A stretch of 64,000 nucleotides of DNA from Aldehydirespirator sp965200005 (GTDB lineage: Bacteria; Actinomycetota; Acidimicrobiia; Acidimicrobiales; Aldehydirespiratoraceae): positions 3,038,001 to 3,102,000 of the forward strand of contig OZ241331.1 of the NCBI GenBank assembly GCA_965200005.1. The letters run 5' to 3'. The translations under genes and the position numbers were made by a program. Positions 52,827 to 61,296 of the stretch are shown here, one piece after another. The stretch's first letter is position 1; each line of letters begins with the position of its first letter. The notes below the pieces were generated by a model. That model did no database searches and had not been told where the DNA came from. It worked only from the letters and a program-made list of their open reading frames with translations.

Positions 52827-54263
52827 TCAGCGGATCTCCGCCTCCCAGTCACGGGTTTGGATTGTGTCCGCCACCCTTCTTAAGAACGCGGCCGCATAGG
52901 CACCGTCAAACGCCCGATGATCCCAAGCCAGCGCCAGCACTCCAACCGAATGGATAGCAATCGACTCGTTGCCAAAGGAGTCCGTGACCACCACTGGTTT
53001 GCGCGTGACCCCATCGGTGCTGAGGATCGCTACCTGTGGTTGGTTGATGATCGGGAACTGCATCATCGTGCCGTACTGACCGGCGTTGGTGAGCGTGAAA
53101 GTGCCCCCAGAGAGGTCATCAATGCTGAGCTTGCGGCTGCGGGCCCGGCGGGCCAGATCACCGATGTCACGAGCGATCTGGCGCAGACGTTTGCCCCCGG
53201 CGCCTTGAACCACCGGAGCAAGCAAGCCCTGGAAGTCCAGGTCAACTGCTACTGCCAGGTTGACCTCGGAGTGCAAAACCAGTTCGTTGTCAGCGAAGCT
53301 GGCGTTTAGGTGGGGGAACTCCCGCAGAGCATCGATCACTGCCCGGGCAATGAAGGGCAGATAGGTAAGGCTGAAGCCTTCCTCCTCACGCCAGGCCTGC
53401 TTGGCAGCACGGCGTACTCTCTCCACGCCTTCATAATCGACCTCCATGGCCGTGAGCACGTGGGGCGCCGAGTTCTTGGACATGACCATGTGATCGGCGG
53501 TGCGGCGCCTGATGTTGTTGAGTCGCACCACTTGATCACCGTTGCGAGTGATCACTTTCGGCTTTGAAGCGGCCTTGCGAGCTTTACGTCGGCGCTTGCG
53601 TGACCGAGGCGGACGCGGGCGAGCGGAAGCTGAAGGAGTTGAAGGTGCAAGCGCGGCCGTGTCTGGCTCGCCCGACGATGCGGTGGGTTTGGCCGCTGCT
53701 TCACGCCTTGCTTGTTTGGCTCGCTGTGCTTGATCGCGAATTGCCTGCTCAACATCGTTGCGGGTGATGCGACCACCCAGACCCGAGCCCACGATGGTGG
53801 CGACATCAATGCCGCTCTCGGTAATCAGCCTGCGCACCACCGGTGACAGCACCAGCGAAGCAGGATCACGGCCAGAGTCATCGCTAGCAGCCGGTGCCAC
53901 GGGAGCCGGAGTAGGCGGTGACGGAGCAGGTGCGGGAGCCGGAGGCGCTGGCCTGGGTGTGGCGGCAGGTTCGGGAGCGGCGGGAGGCGGGGGTGGAGCG
54001 GCGGCCGGCTGCGCTGCCTGAGCATCAGCGCTATCGGAAACCCTGGCCAGTACCTGTCCCACCTCAACTAGGTCACCCTCGTTAGCGAGGATCTCTGTAA
54101 GCGTCCCTTCAACGGGTGAAGGGACTTCGGTGTCAACTTTGTCGGTCGACACTTCAAAGAGCGCTTCATCTAGTGCGACGGGGTCGCCGATCTGCTTGAA
54201 CCAGCGCGTAACCGTCCCTTCTGTGACGGTCTCGCCCAGTTGAGGCATCGCTACATCGGCCAT
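52827..54263 (-). CDS. sucB: Dihydrolipoamide acyltransferase (E2) of a 2-oxoacid dehydrogenase complex
   Basis: 478 residues from the ATG at 54263, with GGAGG seven bases upstream; an ATG six bases earlier is too close to that site. One lipoyl domain (about 1-80; FEVSTDKVDTEVPSPVEG with lipoyl-Lys), a long Pro/Ala linker, a peripheral-subunit-binding domain (LSPVVRRLITESGIDVATIVG then GGRITRNDVEQAI; cited in parts), a basic Arg/Lys linker, then the catalytic domain ending LALAWDHRAFDGAYAAAFL with catalytic His and Asp. It may serve pyruvate or 2-oxoglutarate dehydrogenase; the nearby aceE favours at least a pyruvate role. Confidence 0.92.
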   Translation of the reverse strand: MADVAMPQLGETVTEGTVTRWFKQIGDPVALDEALFEVSTDKVDTEVPSPVEGTLTEILANEGDLVEVGQVLARVSDSADAQAAQPAAAPPPPPAAPEPAATPRPAPPAPAPAPSPPTPAPVAPAASDDSGRDPASLVLSPVVRRLITESGIDVATIVGSGLGGRITRNDVEQAIRDQAQRAKQARREAAAKPTASSGEPDTAALAPSTPSASARPRPPRSRKRRRKARKAASKPKVITRNGDQVVRLNNIRRRTADHMVMSKNSAPHVLTAMEVDYEGVERVRRAAKQAWREEEGFSLTYLPFIARAVIDALREFPHLNASFADNELVLHSEVNLAVAVDLDFQGLLAPVVQGAGGKRLRQIARDIGDLARRARSRKLSIDDLSGGTFTLTNAGQYGTMMQFPIINQPQVAILSTDGVTRKPVVVTDSFGNESIAIHSVGVLALAWDHRAFDGAYAAAFLRRVADTIQTRDWEAEIR

Positions 54264-54284
54264 CGTCATGCCTCCAATAGCTCG

Positions 54285-55706
54285 CTAGCCATGCAATCCC
54301 CGACCGGTCAGCGACAGCACCGTCTCTCCAAAGAGTTCGCTGAGTGTGGGGTGGGGCTGGATAAGCCTTGCGACCTCGGACACGGTCGCCTCCCAGTTGA
54401 CCGCTAGATACCCCTGGCCGAGTTGTTCGGTCACCCACGGGCCAGCCATATGGACGCCAAGGATGCGCCCACCTGTGCCGTCGCTTTGGCGTTCGGCAAT
54501 CACCTTCACGATGCCGTCGGTCTCGCCGATTATCTTGGCTCGACCGTTGCCCATGTGGCGATGCATCGAAGTGACCACGTCATAGCCCGCCGCTATGGCG
54601 CTCTGCTCGCTGTGCCCAGCGAAGGCCACCTCGGGATGACAGTAAATGCACCAGGGGGTGCCGTGATAGTCGATCGGGTCGGGATCTTCGCCCAAGATGG
54701 CGCCAATCGCCAGCATCCCCTCAGCAAACGCGGTATGAGCAAGCTGCGGCGAGTCAACGACATCACCAACTGCCCACACTCCGGGAACCGATGTCTGACA
54801 CGTTGCATCTACCTCAATGAAGCCCCGATCAGTGAGCTTCACCCCGGCATCAACCAACCCGAGTTCTTCAGTGCGGGGATAGCGACCGACCGCCACCACC
54901 ACGAGATCAACATCAACACTTCTACCCTTGCCGAAGCTCACCACGGTGCCGGAACCGTCGGAGCGTGGCTCGTAACCGTGAACCATTACGCCAGCGTGAA
55001 CCGCGATCCTGCGTTTGCGGAATGAACGCCGCACGACCTTGACGACATCTGTGTCACATCCCGTAAGGATGTTGTCAAGAGCCTCGAGCACCGTGACCTT
55101 GACCCCGAGATCACCCATCATTGAGGCGAACTCACAGCCGATGGCACCGCCTCCGATCACTGCGGCCGACGAGGGCAGTTCATCAATAAAGAACAGTTCA
55201 TCTGAGGTGACAACAACACGGCCGTCAATTTCGAACCCGGGAATGGTTCTGGGACGTGATCCGGATGCCAGGATGATCGCCCCGCTTCGAAGCCACACCG
55301 GCGACTCGCCGTCCTTATCGACCCTGACCATTCCGGGATGTCCACCGAGAGAACCGAGACCCTCATACACCGTGACTTTGCGGTGTCGCAGCAACGAGGA
55401 AAGCCCGGCAGTGAGCTGGTTGATCACCTTCTGCTTGCGTTTGAGTACCTTCGACCAGTCGATCCCATCGGTACTTGCGAGGACACCGAACTCGCTGGCT
55501 CGGCGAACGGTCTGATACACCGACGCCGCTTCGAGGAGTTCCTTGGCGGGGATGCAACCCACATGCAAACAGGTGCCCCCGACTTTTGCGGCCTCTACAA
55601 CGGCAACATCAAGCCCAGCGGCCGCACCGTAGAGCGCAGCTGCGTAACCGCCAGGGCCACCTCCGATGACGACTACATCGTGTCGTGCGTCTCGCGTATC
55701 GCTCAA
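54285..55706 (-). CDS. lpd: Dihydrolipoamide dehydrogenase (E3)
   Basis: 473 residues from the TTG at 55706, chosen because GGAGGA lies just upstream; a GTG at 55718 is in frame but would contain that site. Motifs are VVVIGGGPGGYAAALYGAA (FAD), the redox disulfide GGTCLHVGCIPAK, AAVIGGGAIGCEFASMM (NAD), VWAVGDVVDSPQLAHTAFAE split as VWAVGDVVDS and LAHTAF, and the C-terminal HPTLSELFGE, where the usual His-x4-Glu base pair is visible. It reoxidises the lipoyl arm of the E2 encoded 21 bases downstream. Confidence 0.95.
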   Translation of the reverse strand: MSDTRDARHDVVVIGGGPGGYAAALYGAAAGLDVAVVEAAKVGGTCLHVGCIPAKELLEAASVYQTVRRASEFGVLASTDGIDWSKVLKRKQKVINQLTAGLSSLLRHRKVTVYEGLGSLGGHPGMVRVDKDGESPVWLRSGAIILASGSRPRTIPGFEIDGRVVVTSDELFFIDELPSSAAVIGGGAIGCEFASMMGDLGVKVTVLEALDNILTGCDTDVVKVVRRSFRKRRIAVHAGVMVHGYEPRSDGSGTVVSFGKGRSVDVDLVVVAVGRYPRTEELGLVDAGVKLTDRGFIEVDATCQTSVPGVWAVGDVVDSPQLAHTAFAEGMLAIGAILGEDPDPIDYHGTPWCIYCHPEVAFAGHSEQSAIAAGYDVVTSMHRHMGNGRAKIIGETDGIVKVIAERQSDGTGGRILGVHMAGPWVTEQLGQGYLAVNWEATVSEVARLIQPHPTLSELFGETVLSLTGRGLHG

Positions 55707-55770
55707 GGCTCCTCCCACGTCGGATTCGGACCCTACCTATCGTGTTCAGCCTGCGCCCGCAGTCAAATCT

Positions 55771-55796
55771 CGACGGCAATGTTCGACGGCAATGTT
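55771..55796. repeat. 13-bp perfect tandem repeat upstream of lpd
   Basis: CGACGGCAATGTT occurs at 55771-55783 and 55784-55796 without a gap, 65-90 bases upstream of the lpd TTG. The position would suit an operator, but no regulator is linked to it. Confidence 0.8.
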
Positions 55797-55825
55797 CGGG
55801 CGCGCGTCGCTTGAGACAGCGACTA

Positions 55826-55858
55826 CCTGGATAGGCGCGCCAGTTTCCTGGATTGGCG
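55826..55858. repeat. Pair of 12-bp direct repeats upstream of lpd
   Basis: CCTGGATAGGCG (55826-55837) and CCTGGATTGGCG (55847-55858) match at 11 of 12 bases and start 21 bases apart, two helical turns. Together with the adjoining 13-bp tandem repeat they make the 195-base region upstream of lpd repeat-rich. Confidence 0.6.
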
Positions 55859-55901
55859 GGCTAAGACCATCTCCGAGTTCGCCGACAGTGTGACCTGTCG
55901 C

Positions 55902-55991
55902 CTAGAGCGCCCAGAGCACCTGGACAGTGAAAGCGATCAGAATCAGCAAACCACATAGCAAAGCGCCGATGATGAGCATGCGGGTGCTCAT
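55902..55991 (-). CDS. Candidate 29-residue single-helix membrane peptide
   Basis: An ATG at 55991 opens 29 codons ending at TAG 55902. After the basic start MSTRM comes an almost unbroken hydrophobic run (LIIGALLCGLLILIAF) to the end, FTVQVLWAL. It lies 16 bases downstream of the LapA-like gene on the same strand and 195 bases before lpd. No strong Shine-Dalgarno is visible. The hydrophobicity and operon position argue for a real small membrane protein; codon-level conservation would decide. Confidence 0.5.
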   Translation of the reverse strand: MSTRMLIIGALLCGLLILIAFTVQVLWAL

Positions 55992-56007
55992 CGAATGTCG
56001 GACGGCT

Positions 56008-56295
56008 TCAACTCTGGCGCTTGTTCTGCTTCTTCCGGCTCTGCCTGCCCATCACAGCGTTGAGCACGTATCCGGCGAGTGCCGCGACGATTATCACGAC
56101 CCACAAGGGTCCAGTCATGTCAAGAAATAGCCAACTGAATGCCACTTCATCGCTGTTTTGGACAACGAACAACACCAGCGCCACCACGACCAGCACGGGC
56201 GGCAGGATGCGCTTAACTGTAGATTTGCTCTTGCCTGAGGGACTGGGCTCTGAAATGATTGGCTCCTGGTTCACCGCGCCAATAGTAGGCTGCAC
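56008..56295 (-). CDS. Small membrane protein with LapA-like (DUF1049) domain
   Basis: 95 residues from GTG; a second GTG at 56274 is possible and would leave more room for promoters. The N-terminal 28 residues are polar. Two hydrophobic helices follow (ILPPVLVVVALVLFVVQN and LWVVIIVAALAGYVLNAVMG) around SDEVAFSWLFLDMTGP, the LapA pattern in which QN and the aromatic strand are conserved. The tail is basic (RQSRKKQNKRQ). LapA proteins affect envelope lipid or polysaccharide assembly in some bacteria. Divergent from the epimerase gene with 11 bases between starts. Confidence 0.8.
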   Translation of the reverse strand: MQPTIGAVNQEPIISEPSPSGKSKSTVKRILPPVLVVVALVLFVVQNSDEVAFSWLFLDMTGPLWVVIIVAALAGYVLNAVMGRQSRKKQNKRQS

Positions 56296-56306
56296 TGGGA
56301 GCCCCG

Positions 56307-57227
56307 ATGCGCATAGCAGTAACTGGATCCTCAGGGTTCATTGGCCGCCCTCTGCAAGCTCGGTTGAAGGCACGGGGCCACGAAGTCATCACGGTGACAC
56401 GCAACATCGACTCAGCGGCCTCGGGTGCGAGGGGTGGCAGCGATCGCCTGGGTTGGGATCCTGAGGCGGGCCACATAGACGCTGCTGGCTTTGAAGAACT
56501 CGACGCAGTAATCCATCTCGCAGGAGAACCGATCGCCGCGAAGCGCTGGTCGGAGGCGCAAAAGCAGCGCATCGCCGATAGCCGCAGCGAGGGCACGACG
56601 CTGCTGGCCGCGACGTTGGCAGGCCTCGCTGACCCTCCAGGGGTGCTGATCTCCGGTTCGGCGATTGGCTTCTACGGCAGCCGAGCTGATGAGATCCTTG
56701 ATGAGAACTCCAGCAGCGGCAGCGACTTCCTCGCGGAGGTTTGCCGCAACTGGGAAGCCGCGGCGGATCCAGCACGAGAAGCTGGGATCCGGGTGGTGCA
56801 TCCCCGCACGGGAGTGGTGTTGCACCGATCCGGTGGCGCTCTGAAGCCCATGATGTTGCCGTTCCGGTTGGGGCTTGGTGGCAGGATGGGCAATGGCCAC
56901 CAATACATGAGCTGGATCAGCCTCCATGACCAGGTTGAAGCTCTGATCTGGCTCCTAGACGCTGACGTTCACGGGCCAGTGAACCTGGTGGCTCCTAACC
57001 CAGTGACCAACCGCGAGTTTGTGGCCGCCTTAGGCAAGGCGCTGCGGCGACCTACCTTGCTGCCGACTCCTAAGCCTGCGCTGTGGGCTCGGCTAGGTCG
57101 TGAGCTTGCCGAGGCTCTCGCCTTTAGCAGCACCCGCGCGGTGCCCTCTGTGCTTGTGGACAACGGCTTTGAGTTCACGCATCCCGACCTTGGCTCAGGT
57201 TTACAAGCGGCTCTCGCCGAGATCTAG
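56307..57227 (+). CDS. TIGR01777-family NAD(P)-binding epimerase-like protein
   Basis: 306 residues. The family's hallmarks are MRIAVTGSSGFIGRPLQARL, VIHLAGEPIAAKRWSEAQKQ, IADSRSEGT, LISGSAIGFYGSRADE, FLAEVCRNWEAAA, RTGVVLHRSGGALKPMMLPF, then GLGGRMGNGHQYMSWISLHD and GPVNLVAPNPVTNREF, and the C-terminal DUF1731 part ending FTHPDLGSGLQAAL. It is an atypical short-chain dehydrogenase without a settled substrate. It ends overlapping rnhA by four bases (CTAG). Confidence 0.93.
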   Translation: MRIAVTGSSGFIGRPLQARLKARGHEVITVTRNIDSAASGARGGSDRLGWDPEAGHIDAAGFEELDAVIHLAGEPIAAKRWSEAQKQRIADSRSEGTTLLAATLAGLADPPGVLISGSAIGFYGSRADEILDENSSSGSDFLAEVCRNWEAAADPAREAGIRVVHPRTGVVLHRSGGALKPMMLPFRLGLGGRMGNGHQYMSWISLHDQVEALIWLLDADVHGPVNLVAPNPVTNREFVAALGKALRRPTLLPTPKPALWARLGRELAEALAFSSTRAVPSVLVDNGFEFTHPDLGSGLQAALAEI

Positions 57228-57700
57228 CCCGCGCGGCCTGCAGTCCCTCGGCGATTGCGCTGATCACGGGCTGCCCCAGACGCAAGCTGATCCGCTATCT
57301 CGTTCCACTCATCCCCGGAGTGGCCTTTCACCCAGCGAAACGAGACCTCGGGTAGCCGCTCCAGGTACAACTCGATTAGCGGCTCCCACAGATCGCGGTT
57401 CTTGACCGGCTTGCGGTTGGCATTGCGCCAGTTGCGCCGCATCCATCCCGCATACCAGCGATCGCGAAAGCAGTTGACGACGTAGGTCGAGTCTGAGACC
57501 ACCTCAACGGATCCCGTGATCTCGCGCAACGCCTCCAGCACGGCTCGCAGTTCCATGCGCTGGTTGGTGGTTCGCCGCTCGGCTCCGCATGCCCAGGCTC
57601 CTCCGGGAACAGCCCAGGCCCAACCTCCCGGCCCCGGGTTCCCTACGCATGCTCCATCGGTATAGACAACGGTGCGACCTGCTCGGGATTCTGTGATCAT
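57224..57700 (-). CDS. rnhA: Ribonuclease HI
   Basis: 158 residues from the ATG at 57700; a GTG at 57718 is an alternative. The catalytic carboxylates are visible: Asp in VVYTDGACVGNPGPGGW, Glu in TTNQRMELRAVLEAL, Asp in EVVSDSTYVVNCF and Asp in HSGDEWNEIADQLA, with the basic handle WMRRNWRNANRKPVKNRDLW. It degrades RNA in RNA-DNA hybrids. The C-terminal tail is short and basic. Confidence 0.95.
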   Translation of the reverse strand: MITESRAGRTVVYTDGACVGNPGPGGWAWAVPGGAWACGAERRTTNQRMELRAVLEALREITGSVEVVSDSTYVVNCFRDRWYAGWMRRNWRNANRKPVKNRDLWEPLIELYLERLPEVSFRWVKGHSGDEWNEIADQLASGAARDQRNRRGTAGRAG

Positions 57701-57777
57701 CGGCTCATCGTCGCGCACTCACGTTGCAAAGTCGCGCATTCGTGCTTATGGATGCTTTGGGTGCCATCATTGAGCCG

Positions 57778-60516
57778 ATGTCCGACAATTTCCTTCGTCA
57801 ACTCCCCGACATAGATCCGGCCGAGACTCGCGAGTGGATCGAATCCCTCGACGCAGTTATAGCTGCGAGCGGTCGCGAGCGAGCCCGCTACATAGTTGCC
57901 ACACTCCTGGAACGCTCCAACCAACAGCAACTGGGTGTCCCACCCACCACCTACACGCCTTACATCAATACGATCCCAGCAGAACAGCAGCCGTTCTTCC
58001 CAGGCAACGAGCCGCTCGAACGCAGTATCCGCCGGCTGGTTCGCTGGAACGCCGCCGCCATGGTGATCCGGGCCAACAAGCTGGCCGATGGAATCGGCGG
58101 GCACCTCTCAACTTTCGCATCCTCGGCGTCGCTATATGAGGTCGGCTTCAACCATTTCTTTCGTGGTAAAGACGATGGTCTGGTCGGCGATCACGTCTAC
58201 TTCCAGGGTCATGCCGCTCCCGGTGTCTATGCGCGTGCCTACCTCGAAGGGCGCCTAAGCGAGCGTCACCTAGACAACTTCAGGATGGAGGTGGGCCGGC
58301 CCGGTCTCTCGAGCTATCCCCATCCACGCCTGATGCCGGATTTCTGGGAATACCCGACGGTGTCGATGGGCTTAGGGCCGATCAACTCCATCTACCACGC
58401 CCGCTTCAACAAGTACCTGCACAACCGCCACATCGATGACACGTCACAGAGCACGATTTGGTGCTTTCTGGGTGACGGCGAGTGTGACGAACCCGAGACG
58501 CTTGGTGCGATAGCGCTCGCCGGCCGCAACGATCTCGACAACCTCAAGTGGGTGGTCAACTGCAACCTGCAGCGACTTGACGGCCCGGTGCGCGGCAACG
58601 GCAAGATCATCCAGGAGCTAGAGGGCGTGTTCCGGGGTGCAGGCTGGAACGTCATCAAGGTGATCTGGGGCTCGAAGTGGGACGGGCTGCTGATGCGTGA
58701 CACCAACGGCGCGCTGCTCAACAAGATGGCTGTGACCGTGGATGGTGAGTATCAGCGTTACGCCGTTGAGACGGGCCAATACATCCGGGAGCACTTTTTT
58801 GGCCCAGATCCACGGCTCCGCAAGCTCGCCGAGCACCTCTCAGACGACGAACTTCGAACCCTGCCCCGAGGTGGGCACGACTACCAGAAGGTCTACGCAG
58901 CCTTTAAAGCCGCAACCGAGGTGCGAGGCCAGCCGACTGTGATCCTGGCCAAGACCATCAAGGGTTGGACGCTCGGAAAGGGGTTCGAGGGGCGCAACGC
59001 CACCCATCAAATCAAAAAGATGAGCAAACAACAGCTCATGGAGTTGCGGTCGAGGCTACACATGGAGGACGTGATCGACGAGGACAGCCTCGCCGATGGG
59101 ACACCTCCCTATTACCGGCCACCTATTGACTCTGAAGAGATCCGCTACATGCTTGACCGTCGCCGCGCACTAGACGGTGCTGTGCCGCGCCGTGTGGTAC
59201 GGGATCGACGGACTATTTCGGCTCCCAATAGCAGCGTGTTCCGTGACCTGCAGAAGGGTTCGAGCGGGCGTGAAGTGTCCACCACAATGGCGTTCACCGC
59301 GCTGCTGCGTGAGCTGCTTCGAGACCAGCAGTTTGGCCGCCGGGTGGTGCCGATTGTGCCCGATGAGGCACGCACGTTCGGCATGGACTCACTCTTCCGG
59401 GAGTTCAAGATCTATGCACCGAGGGGTCAGCTCTACGAGCCGGTCGACCATGATCTGCTGTTGAGCTACAGCGAATCGTCAGACGGTCAGATTCTTGAAG
59501 AGGGCATCACCGAGTGCGGCTCGCTTGCGAGCTGGCTAGCTGCGGCGACCTCGTATGCGAACCTCGGTGTGCCGATGGTGCCCTTCTACACCTTCTATTC
59601 GATGTTCGGCTTTCAGAGGGTGGGAGACTCGATCTGGGCTTCGGCTGATGCTCGAGCGCGCGGGTTCCTAATGGGTGCAACCGCCGGACGCACCACGCTG
59701 CCGGGCGAAGGGTTGCAGCACCAGGACGGTCACAGCCATGTTCTGGCGTCAACCGTGCCGTCATGTGAGGCGTACGACCCTGCCTTCGCTTATGAGCTAG
59801 CGACCATCATCGGCGACGGTCTGCGCCGCATGTATCCCGACAGTGGCGCTGGCGAAGGTGAAGATGTTTTCTACTACATCACCATCTACAACGAGAACTA
59901 CGAGCAACCACCGCGACCCGACCATGTCAGCGACGACGACATCACCAGCGGGTTGTATAAGTGGGACGACGGGCCTGGCAACCGCGGCCGTGACGCCACG
60001 ATCCTGTTCTCGGGGGCTTCGGTAACGGCGGCTCGCGAGGCCCAGCAACTCCTGGCCGAGCACCACGATGTGTCTGCTGAGTTGTGGAGTGCTACCTCGT
60101 TTCAGCGGCTCCGGCGTGAGGCTCTCGATGTTGAGCGCCGCAACCGCCTGCACCCTGGCGATGAGCCTGTCACTTCACTTGTGGCCCGAAAGCTTGCCGA
60201 TTCGGCGGGGCCGATTGTGGCAGTGACGGATTACATGACCCTTGTGCCGGATCAGGTCGCCAGGTTTACGCCACGACCCTTGAACGTTCTCGGTACTGAT
60301 GGCTTCGGTCGTTCCGATACTCGGGATGCTTTGCGCCGCTTCTTTGAGGTCGATGCTGTCCACATAGTCATTGCCGTGCTATCGGCGTTGATGTCCGAGG
60401 GTGAGGCAACACCTGATGAGGTCGCCTTTGCGATGCGCCGCTACGGCATCGAAGCCGACCGTGACGACCCAGGCCATCCCGACACGGGCGCCCGCCTGTT
60501 CGGCACAACAGCGTGA
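57778..60516 (+). CDS. aceE: Pyruvate dehydrogenase E1 component, homodimeric type
   Basis: 912 residues from the ATG at 57778 (in-frame starts at 57724 and 57748 precede it without family similarity). It matches AceE: DPAETREWIESLDAV, TPYINTIPAEQQPFFPGN, HLSTFASSASLYEVGFNHFF, DHVYFQGHAAPGVYARAYLE, the thiamine-diphosphate motif WCFLGDGECDEPETLGAI...NCNLQRLDGPVRGNGK (cited as LGDGECDEP and NLQRLDGPVRGN), VPIVPDEARTFGMDSLF, and MVPFYTFYSMFGFQR. It decarboxylates pyruvate and acetylates the lipoyl arm of E2. E2, E3 and lipoylation genes lie 2 kb away in divergent orientation. Confidence 0.96.
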   Translation: MSDNFLRQLPDIDPAETREWIESLDAVIAASGRERARYIVATLLERSNQQQLGVPPTTYTPYINTIPAEQQPFFPGNEPLERSIRRLVRWNAAAMVIRANKLADGIGGHLSTFASSASLYEVGFNHFFRGKDDGLVGDHVYFQGHAAPGVYARAYLEGRLSERHLDNFRMEVGRPGLSSYPHPRLMPDFWEYPTVSMGLGPINSIYHARFNKYLHNRHIDDTSQSTIWCFLGDGECDEPETLGAIALAGRNDLDNLKWVVNCNLQRLDGPVRGNGKIIQELEGVFRGAGWNVIKVIWGSKWDGLLMRDTNGALLNKMAVTVDGEYQRYAVETGQYIREHFFGPDPRLRKLAEHLSDDELRTLPRGGHDYQKVYAAFKAATEVRGQPTVILAKTIKGWTLGKGFEGRNATHQIKKMSKQQLMELRSRLHMEDVIDEDSLADGTPPYYRPPIDSEEIRYMLDRRRALDGAVPRRVVRDRRTISAPNSSVFRDLQKGSSGREVSTTMAFTALLRELLRDQQFGRRVVPIVPDEARTFGMDSLFREFKIYAPRGQLYEPVDHDLLLSYSESSDGQILEEGITECGSLASWLAAATSYANLGVPMVPFYTFYSMFGFQRVGDSIWASADARARGFLMGATAGRTTLPGEGLQHQDGHSHVLASTVPSCEAYDPAFAYELATIIGDGLRRMYPDSGAGEGEDVFYYITIYNENYEQPPRPDHVSDDDITSGLYKWDDGPGNRGRDATILFSGASVTAAREAQQLLAEHHDVSAELWSATSFQRLRREALDVERRNRLHPGDEPVTSLVARKLADSAGPIVAVTDYMTLVPDQVARFTPRPLNVLGTDGFGRSDTRDALRRFFEVDAVHIVIAVLSALMSEGEATPDEVAFAMRRYGIEADRDDPGHPDTGARLFGTTA

Positions 60517-61148
60517 ATCCGCAGCAGCAAGCGCATCCAGTGACTAGCGCAGATGTTGCGACCGCACCGCTCGCCGGCGACTTGTGGGTCACAGGTAACA
60601 GCGAGGCCGATCAACTGCTAAACACCAGCCCCCTGGGGTTGCTGATCGGCATGTTGCTTGATCAACAAGTCCCGCTTGAGTGGGCGTTCCGGGGGCCGTA
60701 TCGCCTTCAGGAACGACTCGGCACCGAACTGTCAGCGGAGTTGATTGCCCGCTACGACCCTGATGCTCTCGTAGCTCTTGCAGTGACCAAACCGGCGCTG
60801 CACCGGTACCCGGCAGCCATGGCAAAGCGGATCATTGCACTGTGCCAGCACGTCATTGACCAATACGAGGGTGACGCAGCGGCCGTTTGGAGAGACGCGG
60901 TTACAGGTTCGGAGTTGCGTAAGCGTCTGCGGGCATTGCCCGGGTTCGGCGATGAGAAGTCACGCATCTTCATTGCGGTGCTAGCTAAGCGATTCGGGGT
61001 TTGCCCTCCTGGTTGGGAAGAGGCAGCAGGGGCCTTCTCTGACGATCAACCTCGTTCAGTCGCCGACATTGACAGCCACGAGGCACTGGCCCGAGTGAAG
61101 GCGTGGAAGAAGGCACAGCGCGCCATGGGCAAGCGCAAGGACGAGTAA
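60513..61148 (+). CDS. HhH-GPD family protein of unknown specificity (TIGR03252-like)
   Basis: 211 residues from a GTG overlapping the aceE stop (GTGA). PLGLLIGMLLDQQVPLEWAF, LHRYPAAMAKRIIALCQHV and LRKRLRALPGFGDEKSRIFIAVLAKRFG give a helix-hairpin-helix followed by the GPD-type segment of base-excision glycosylases. The catalytic Lys or Asp of characterised glycosylases is not clearly visible after the hairpin, so activity is open. The C-terminus is Lys/Arg-rich. Actinobacterial relatives are annotated only as uncharacterised HhH-GPD proteins. Confidence 0.85.
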   Translation: MNPQQQAHPVTSADVATAPLAGDLWVTGNSEADQLLNTSPLGLLIGMLLDQQVPLEWAFRGPYRLQERLGTELSAELIARYDPDALVALAVTKPALHRYPAAMAKRIIALCQHVIDQYEGDAAAVWRDAVTGSELRKRLRALPGFGDEKSRIFIAVLAKRFGVCPPGWEEAAGAFSDDQPRSVADIDSHEALARVKAWKKAQRAMGKRKDE

Positions 61149-61161
61149 CTCTCCTCTGAGA

Positions 61162-61204
61162 TTTCACCTGCTGTTAACCAGAGTTCACTACGGGTTAAGT
61201 GTCA
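61162..61204 (+). promoter_or_regulatory. Pho-box-like array of direct repeats upstream of pstS
   Basis: TTTCAC (61162), GTTAAC (61173), GTTCAC (61183) and GTTAAG (61194) recur at 11, 10 and 11 bases. Actinobacterial PhoP boxes are 11-bp direct repeats with GTTCAC-like cores. The array ends 92 bases before the pstS start, so phosphate-starvation control by a PhoP/PhoB-type regulator is likely. Confidence 0.6.
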
Positions 61205-61243
61205 CTGAGTAAAGGCGAAACCTGCCCCTCATAGCTTGAGATC

Positions 61244-61261
61244 GGCCCGCAGAGGCGGGTC
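61244..61261 (+). promoter_or_regulatory. Hairpin in the pstS leader
   Basis: GGCCCGC and GCGGGTC pair (seven base pairs, one G-U) around an AGAG loop, 36 bases before the pstS GTG. It could be a terminator remnant of the preceding gene, an mRNA stabiliser or unimportant. No T-tract follows. Confidence 0.4.
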
Positions 61262-61296
61262 TAGATGCATAGAATAAGAGGGAAGGACCCAACTCA

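Noticed and set aside
52827..54263. Frameshifted or rearranged E2 because of its long Pro/Ala and Arg/Lys stretches
   Set aside because: The lipoyl, subunit-binding and catalytic domains follow in normal order in one frame; the low-complexity parts are ordinary E2 linkers.
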